DNA of 64,000 nucleotides. It comes from Oceanobacillus jordanicus (GTDB lineage Bacteria > Bacillota > Bacilli > Bacillales > Amphibacillaceae). The stretch covers positions 1-64,000 of the forward strand of contig NZ_JAIFZM010000005.1 in the NCBI RefSeq assembly GCF_022095695.1, in the 5' to 3' direction. The position numbers were made by a program, and so were the translations under genes. Below the pieces are notes generated by a model that saw only the letters and a list, made by a program, of their open reading frames with translations, was not told where the DNA came from and did not search any database. Below, piece by piece: positions 60,246-64,000 of the stretch (its first letter is position 1; every line of letters begins with the position of its first letter).

Positions 60246-60793
60246 TTAACCGCCAAATGCAGCTATTAGGGATGTTTCTTTTCTAGGTTTATTCTTATCT
60301 TGCATGAGCTGGACAACGTAGTGGATTGGCATATCTAGTATTTCGTTGATGTCCTTTCCACTCTTCATTAACTTAAGGATGAGTTTGTCCATGTACTCGG
60401 CTTGCTTTGCGATAGAAAAATCCTCATCCTCTAATCTTTCCTCGCCAATGAGTTTTTTGTTTCATCAGATTGCTGTCCTTGAGCCACGAATATTATCTGC
60501 TGATTTAACACATTTTTTCCTCCTGGTGCATGGAGACGGTTATAAATGTCATCTGATGTTATCTTTCCTCCGTAAATGTCATTAGCTACAAAGTCTGCAA
60601 GCTTATCGAATTTATCACCTTCGGACATATCGGAACCTGTGTCAATCTCATGCCAAAGTTCAATTGCATCTCGTGCTACTCGGAGAGGAATAAAACTTGG
60701 AGTCCATACTTTCTCGATCTCCGGCTCGTCGCCTTTAGCAACTCTTTCCGGATTCTTAATAAGTTCTAACATGTTTCGTTTTAAATTTGCCAT
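60246..60793 (-). CDS. Tail assembly chaperone, frameshift product (gpGT-like)
   Basis: Ribosomes that slip back one base at the slippery site 60452-60458 leave the shorter chaperone after residue 114 and read 68 further codons, giving a protein of about 182 residues ending SLIAAFGG. The extension is helical and charged (EDEDFSIAKQAEYMDKLIL). In lambda the equivalent gpGT binds both the tape measure and the tail tube protein during assembly. The second frame has no start codon with a ribosome site of its own. Confidence 0.85.
60431..60793 (-). CDS. Tail assembly chaperone, short form (gpG-like)
   Basis: The 120-residue protein starts at ATG 60793, nine bases after taggagg. It is helical and acidic, with TPSFIPLRVARDAIELWHEID near residues 31-51, the pattern of Gp13/gpG-type chaperones of Gram-positive siphoviruses. 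It lies between the tail tube genes and the tape measure gene. A fraction of ribosomes shift frame near its end to make the longer form. Confidence 0.88.
   Translation of the reverse strand: MANLKRNMLELIKNPERVAKGDEPEIEKVWTPSFIPLRVARDAIELWHEIDTGSDMSEGDKFDKLADFVANDIYGGKITSDDIYNRLHAPGGKNVLNQQIIFVAQGQQSDETKNSLARKD
60452..60458 (-). promoter_or_regulatory. Programmed -1 ribosomal frameshift site A-AAA-AAC
   Basis: The minus-strand heptamer AAAAAAC falls in the exact zero-frame register X-XXY-YYZ (codons ACA-AAA-AAC, residues 112-114). A -1 shift opens a 68-codon extension ending at 60246. This fits the conserved frameshift of tail chaperone genes. Confidence 0.88.
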
Positions 60794-60815
60794 TGTTAAT
60801 TTCCTCCTAAGTAAA

Positions 60816-60841
60816 AAGAGCAGGGATTACTCCTGCTCTTT
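60816..60841 (-). terminator. Terminator or attenuator between tail tube and chaperone genes
   Basis: On the minus strand agagcagg / cctgctct form a hairpin followed by tttttac. It overlaps the stop of the 60827 gene and may lower transcription of the chaperones and tape measure relative to the tail tube. Confidence 0.65.
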
Positions 60842-61183
60842 GATTAGTACTTTATTTTGTTTATTTTTGGTAGATTTTAATTCTTGAATTCGTGCTTCAT
60901 CAACATCTTTATTCTCTTTACGTGGGAAAGAATCGCCTTTAAAATATACGAAGCTATTGTCTTCCAAATCTTTAAAGTCCCGGACCACAACATATTGCTT
61001 AGGTTTAGGCTCTTCTTTTGTTTCGGTGTTTTTCTCTTCTGCAGCTGCGTCTGGTTTGCTTGTCTCTTTTTCCTGCTCTCCATTCAGAAGATCCAGAAGT
61101 TCTTCCTGTTTCATGTTGCTTTTATACTCAATACCTTTTTCGTCCAACTGCTTTTTGATTTCTGGAATTGTTAGTTTACTCAT
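60827..61183 (-). CDS. HeH/LEM-domain phage protein
   Basis: The 118-residue protein starts at ATG 61183, eight bases after ggaggg. Residues 1-36 (LTIPEIKKQLDEKGIEY...KQEELLDLL) look like a helix-extension-helix (SAP/LEM-like) module; then comes a charged Glu/Lys linker and a small C-terminal part (YVVVRDFKDLEDNSFVYFKGD). Such proteins are frequent next to tail tube or capsid genes in Firmicute phages, where their function is unknown. Confidence 0.7.
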   Translation of the reverse strand: MSKLTIPEIKKQLDEKGIEYKSNMKQEELLDLLNGEQEKETSKPDAAAEEKNTETKEEPKPKQYVVVRDFKDLEDNSFVYFKGDSFPRKENKDVDEARIQELKSTKNKQNKVLIKEQE

Positions 61184-61184
61184 A

Positions 61185-61835
61185 TTAAACTCCCTCCGGT
61201 TCTGTTGGTGTTCCTGCTTCAGGGTGTGACACGCCAAAGACTTTCATAAACAATGCGTCACGATTGGTAGTTACGCCTTTTGTATCACGGGCAAACAATG
61301 CAGATTTCTCATCATCAAATCCTTCGACTTCACGGTCCATAAAACTTGCAGTAATTTCTTCCGTTGTAAACTCTGTACTTTCCCCTTTCGTGTTCCCTGT
61401 TACAGAAGGACGCGTGAACATCCCCTTTGGCAATCCTACATATTCTTTGGATCCATCTTCATAGGTTTTTGCAAATATAGCAGCAACATATGGTGGATTG
61501 TCATTGCTACCAGTTGCGGTTATTCCGTCAACAGTTTCCCAGCCAAGAAGTGTTTCTTTATCTTCAATTGGAATCTTATGAAAACCTGCAGTAACCGAAA
61601 CATCTCCGCCCGATACGGCAATTTCTGCAGTCTGATTATCACCATAAGCTCTAACTGGCTCCTGGGGCATTTCAACCGTAATAGTTTGCAAGAACTTCAC
61701 CCGTTCAATTGCTTCTGCAATGGTTCCATCGCCCACAACGCCGTAGTAAAACTCATCTACACCTGTTGAAGCGCGGTAATTCTTTTCATCTGCAAAGTGC
61801 TGCAGGTTCATTTTTAACAAGTTTGCTTTATTCAT
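61185..61835 (-). CDS. Major tail (tube) protein
   Basis: The 216-residue protein has the pattern of phi13/TP901-type major tail proteins, with VDEFYYGVVGDG near residue 25 and repeated beta segments (GDVSVTAGFHKIP, STEFTTEEITASFMDREVEGF). It builds the tail tube. The start ATG 61835 is eight bases after aaggag. It lies between the tail completion genes and the chaperones. Confidence 0.87.
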   Translation of the reverse strand: MNKANLLKMNLQHFADEKNYRASTGVDEFYYGVVGDGTIAEAIERVKFLQTITVEMPQEPVRAYGDNQTAEIAVSGGDVSVTAGFHKIPIEDKETLLGWETVDGITATGSNDNPPYVAAIFAKTYEDGSKEYVGLPKGMFTRPSVTGNTKGESTEFTTEEITASFMDREVEGFDDEKSALFARDTKGVTTNRDALFMKVFGVSHPEAGTPTEPEGV

Positions 61836-61869
61836 TAAACTCACTCCTTATAAAATAAAAATAGACAGC

Positions 61870-62253
61870 CTATAAGCTGTCAAAGTCCTCTCGATATAAA
61901 GTTCCACGGTAACGTCTTGCGTCACGAAAAACACCTTCAGCATATTCTTTTGGTCCAGCTTTTTGAGCAAATCCAAATTTATTCCACATGATATCTCGTA
62001 TCTTATCTGCTACTTGATTAGTAGTCTTTCTATCTCGCGTCCATACATCAATCTGTAAAAGATAATCTAACTTAGTCCAGTTGTTATCTGCAAAGTCTTT
62101 GGGAGTAGGTGGGTCAATAGGATCTATCACAATATGTGGGTTAATTACATCGCCAGTCGCCGGATATTCGTAGAATTTAATTCTATCTAATGCTTGTTCT
62201 TTGATGTAATCGTCAGCAACCAGCGCATTATAAACTTCTGTTAAGATATCCAT
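61870..62253 (-). CDS. Tail completion/terminator protein
   Basis: The 127-residue protein (MDILTEVYNALVADDYIKE...) has the layout of the gp17/DUF3168-type tail terminator proteins: N-terminal helix, a PHIVIDPIDPP strand and a YLLQIDVWTRDRK strand. Such proteins close the tail tube at the head side. The ATG overlaps the stop of the gp10-like gene by one base (TGATG). Confidence 0.75.
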   Translation of the reverse strand: MDILTEVYNALVADDYIKEQALDRIKFYEYPATGDVINPHIVIDPIDPPTPKDFADNNWTKLDYLLQIDVWTRDRKTTNQVADKIRDIMWNKFGFAQKAGPKEYAEGVFRDARRYRGTLYREDFDSL

Positions 62254-62645
62254 CACAATCCACCTTTTAATGCTTTCTTTACAGCATCCCGATATGCCTT
62301 TTCACTATTTTTCAATGCTCTTGCAATGGCACCTTTACCAGCTGGGTTTGGATTGTTAATGGTTCCCCACTCATTTAGGTGTATAATCCGATATCTACCA
62401 TCAGGACCACGCCAGTGTATTTTAATTGTGCGTACACCATTCTCCCAAAGAGGCCCCGTAATAGTGATCTCATCTATACTGGCACCAGTGTCTTTAAAAC
62501 TTTCAAACTCTTGTTTAAGCACTTTGACAAACTCATTAGCAGCATCTAGTAAAGCCTTATCGCTGACATGTTGCATTGCTTGTTGTCCAAGTTTGTTTTC
62601 TAATCCAGCTAATAATTTTGATAATCCTTTTACTTTTACGCTCAC
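62253..62645 (-). CDS. HK97 gp10-like tail component
   Basis: The 130-residue basic protein matches the HK97 gp10 family: VKVKGLSKLLAGLENKLG at the start and the conserved HLNEWGTINNPNPAGKGAI near residue 90. It lies between head-tail closure and tail completion genes. GTG 62645 is the start and overlaps the preceding stop by four bases. Confidence 0.85.
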   Translation of the reverse strand: MSVKVKGLSKLLAGLENKLGQQAMQHVSDKALLDAANEFVKVLKQEFESFKDTGASIDEITITGPLWENGVRTIKIHWRGPDGRYRIIHLNEWGTINNPNPAGKGAIARALKNSEKAYRDAVKKALKGGL

Positions 62646-63010
62646 GTTACCAGCTCCCCAATAACATTAATGAATCTGTTATTTTGCGGATCTGGCTGAA
62701 CGTGTTTTACGTTGTAGCGATTGTCTTTATATTGCGGATGATCAATTGATATATAATGCTTGTCCGTTGGTACATAGTCCTGTAACGGATCCCGGATAGT
62801 TATCGTAATGTCAGATAATGTTCCGTTTGACTTTGCGAGCTCCACGTCTTTTAACCAAACTTCATCAATCTTGGCCATACAAGTGTAAAGAGTTTTCTTC
62901 TCGCTCTCCCCAGGTTCTGGACCAGGGTTAGGTGCGTATTCATAGAAAGTAACAGGAGTACGTAATTCCCCACTATGCAACCGTGGTGGTTTGTATTTAA
63001 ATTCCCTCAT
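62642..63010 (-). CDS. Head-tail closure (adaptor) protein
   Basis: The 122-residue protein begins REFKYKPPRLHSGELRTPVTFYE and contains a WLKDVELAKSNGTLSDITITIRD-like beta core, the pattern of SPP1 gp16-type stoppers. ATG 63010 follows aggagg by nine bases and overlaps the connector gene by 14 bases; the longer frame above lacks a ribosome site. Confidence 0.82.
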   Translation of the reverse strand: MREFKYKPPRLHSGELRTPVTFYEYAPNPGPEPGESEKKTLYTCMAKIDEVWLKDVELAKSNGTLSDITITIRDPLQDYVPTDKHYISIDHPQYKDNRYNVKHVQPDPQNNRFINVIGELVT

Positions 63011-63302
63011 CCGTCTCAACCTCCTGGATGAATAGAATGTCCAGACTAAGACCAACAATGTCACTTAAAAAGTTATCGTCAAAATACTCGACTGCATCAT
63101 TGTAAGCATATCTGGTGCGCTCAAAGACGAGTTCTTTGGCTCTGATATCAAGATTGGTTTCTCCAGATATATTGAAATCACCACATTTGTCTTTAACGAA
63201 TGCAAGAGAAAAGGATAACAACCGTTTGAGATTGTCATCCTCTCCACTATGAGATATATGCATTCGTTCTTTAAATGCTTTTAATAGTTCATCAGTGACC
63301 AA
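62997..63302 (-). CDS. Head-tail connector protein (gp6-like)
   Basis: The 101-residue helical protein has the gp6/gp15-type pattern, LLKAFKERMHISHSGEDDNLKRLLSFS and ELVFERTRYAYNDAVEYFDDNF in separate helices. It forms the ring below the portal. TTG 63302 is the start, after ggaggtg. It lies 14 bases after the capsid gene. Confidence 0.82.
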   Translation of the reverse strand: MVTDELLKAFKERMHISHSGEDDNLKRLLSFSLAFVKDKCGDFNISGETNLDIRAKELVFERTRYAYNDAVEYFDDNFLSDIVGLSLDILFIQEVETDEGI

Positions 63303-63316
63303 CTAGATCACCTCCA

Positions 63317-64000
63317 CTATGCTCCTGCTGGTTCTGTTGGTTCTTCTGTTGGAACAGTAAAGTCAATATCCAAATCATAAACTTTAGCAGTGTTATTATC
63401 CTTCGGTTTACCATTTGCAAACTGCTTCATTGTGTATAAACGTGCATCTTCAATGGCTAGTGTTTCATCAAATTTATTGATTTTATATCCTCCTGCGATG
63501 GCTGCTAAGTATGCATCTTGGACAAAGAACAGTACTTTACCTTCAGGAACTTCTTCGGATTCAACTGGCTTAATGTTATAAGGCAGGTTTAATACCCATT
63601 GACCATTATCTGTTTGAATCGTATTTCCGGCTTCGATTTTAATTTTATCTATTGGACTAGCTAGCATAATAATTTTATTAGCTACTTTTCGAGCTTTGCC
63701 TTTTGCATCTTTTGATAGAGTCACTACTACGCCACCTAATTCCTTTGCAACAACTTCCCCTTTTTCAGAGCGAGCAAAGGTTAGTGTTCCAGAAGAAGTT
63801 TTAGTTGTAACAGCTCCGTTTTCAGCAACATCTTTCATTAGCCCGATCGGTTCATTTTGGGATGGACCACGGCCACTTACAAGACCGTACTCTAAGCCAA
63901 CTGAATATGATTCAACAAGGACGGTACGGACATAACGTTCTACATATTCAGGTCCAAGAACTAACATATCTTTTGGAATAACCGCAAAAGCTGTTAGTTT
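63317..64000 (-). CDS. HK97-fold major capsid protein, 3' part
   Basis: The frame is open to the window edge; 227 codons are visible and the true start lies outside. Visible motifs include GLEYGLVSGRGPSQNEPIGL, FFVQDAYLAAIAGGYKIN and a C-terminal acidic tail (TVPTEEPTEPAGA). These match the P and A domains of HK97-fold capsid proteins. The head-tail connector gene follows, which supports the assignment. Confidence 0.87.
   Translation of the reverse strand, partial: KLTAFAVIPKDMLVLGPEYVERYVRTVLVESYSVGLEYGLVSGRGPSQNEPIGLMKDVAENGAVTTKTSSGTLTFARSEKGEVVAKELGGVVVTLSKDAKGKARKVANKIIMLASPIDKIKIEAGNTIQTDNGQWVLNLPYNIKPVESEEVPEGKVLFFVQDAYLAAIAGGYKINKFDETLAIEDARLYTMKQFANGKPKDNNTAKVYDLDIDFTVPTEEPTEPAGA

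Larger units (their letters stand above)
42200..64000 (-). mobile_element. Siphovirus-type prophage, left portion (continues past the window)
   Basis: From the right edge leftward the order is capsid, head-tail connectors, tail tube, tail chaperones with frameshift, tape measure, Dit, tail tip, lysis cassette and cargo genes, which is the late-gene order of HK97/SPP1-like temperate siphoviruses. Integrase, repressor, replication, terminase and portal genes are not present, so they lie to the right. The left boundary is placed between yneF (ends 42086) and 42385, probably near the 11-base repeats at 42257-42287. No disabled structural gene is seen in the visible part. Confidence 0.85.

Overview
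The window comes from the chromosome of a low-GC, endospore-forming Bacillaceae. A halotolerant Oceanobacillus/Virgibacillus-type organism is a reasonable guess, but the genus is inferred from gene content and order only. Evidence for the group: the block acnA-yneN-tlp-yneP-yneQ-yneR-plsY-yneT-parE-parC and the nearby ccdA-yneI-ccdC-yneK and yneF genes follow the Bacillus subtilis yne/ccd region; a complete yngJ-I-H-HB-G-F-E leucine-degradation cluster is present; AGGAGG-type ribosome sites are strong and TTG/GTG starts are common.

Bases 1-13.3 kb are mixed housekeeping genes: acylphosphatase, two paralogous FAD/Rieske oxidoreductases of the YhfW type flanking cysteine synthase and an unannotated Asn-rich microprotein, a CPBP membrane protease, a double gamma-glutamylcyclotransferase-like protein (YkqA), a zinc alcohol dehydrogenase, the YpcP 5'-3' exonuclease, the double-headed dynamin DynA and a CBS protein. 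Bases 13.4-21.8 kb are a seven-gene, minus-strand operon converting a branched acyl-CoA through 3-methylcrotonyl-CoA to acetoacetate and acetyl-CoA. It is preceded by a TetR regulator that has no ordinary start codon, and a palindromic operator lies in front of the first enzyme gene.

Bases 22-42.1 kb hold yneT-parE-parC (topoisomerase IV), a two-gene ABC importer resembling the EgtUV/Opu family, plsY, folE2, yidD, the yneR/Q/P genes, a spore protein (tlp), an unannotated FbpB-like microprotein, thioredoxin-like YneN, aconitase with a CcpC-like dyad upstream, a PAS histidine kinase, yneK, and the ccdC/yneI/ccdA cytochrome c maturation genes interrupted by a lone MrpB-like antiporter subunit.

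From about 42.2 kb to the right edge lies a prophage of a siphovirus type, read mostly on the minus strand from right to left: HK97-type capsid protein (cut by the window edge), head-tail connectors, major tail protein, tail chaperones with a canonical -1 frameshift site, tape measure, Dit, tail-tip proteins with collagen-like repeats, XhlA/holin/amidase lysis cassette. The integrase, replication and packaging genes must lie to the right, outside the window. Between the lysis cassette and the host gene yneF is a 5 kb cargo zone (42.4-47.7 kb) with genes on both strands: a candidate SOS-controlled operon (YolD protein, a 351-residue cytosolic protein and an overlapping four-helix membrane protein, an arrangement reminiscent of two-gene phage-exclusion systems), a membrane/coiled-coil protein, and a repressor-type promoter driving two membrane microproteins, a small HTH protein and an overlapping GNAT acetyltransferase. 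A further single cargo gene sits on the opposite strand within the tail genes at 55.0 kb. These cargo modules are the best places to look for something undescribed. I saw no rRNA, tRNA, CRISPR array or complete insertion sequence.
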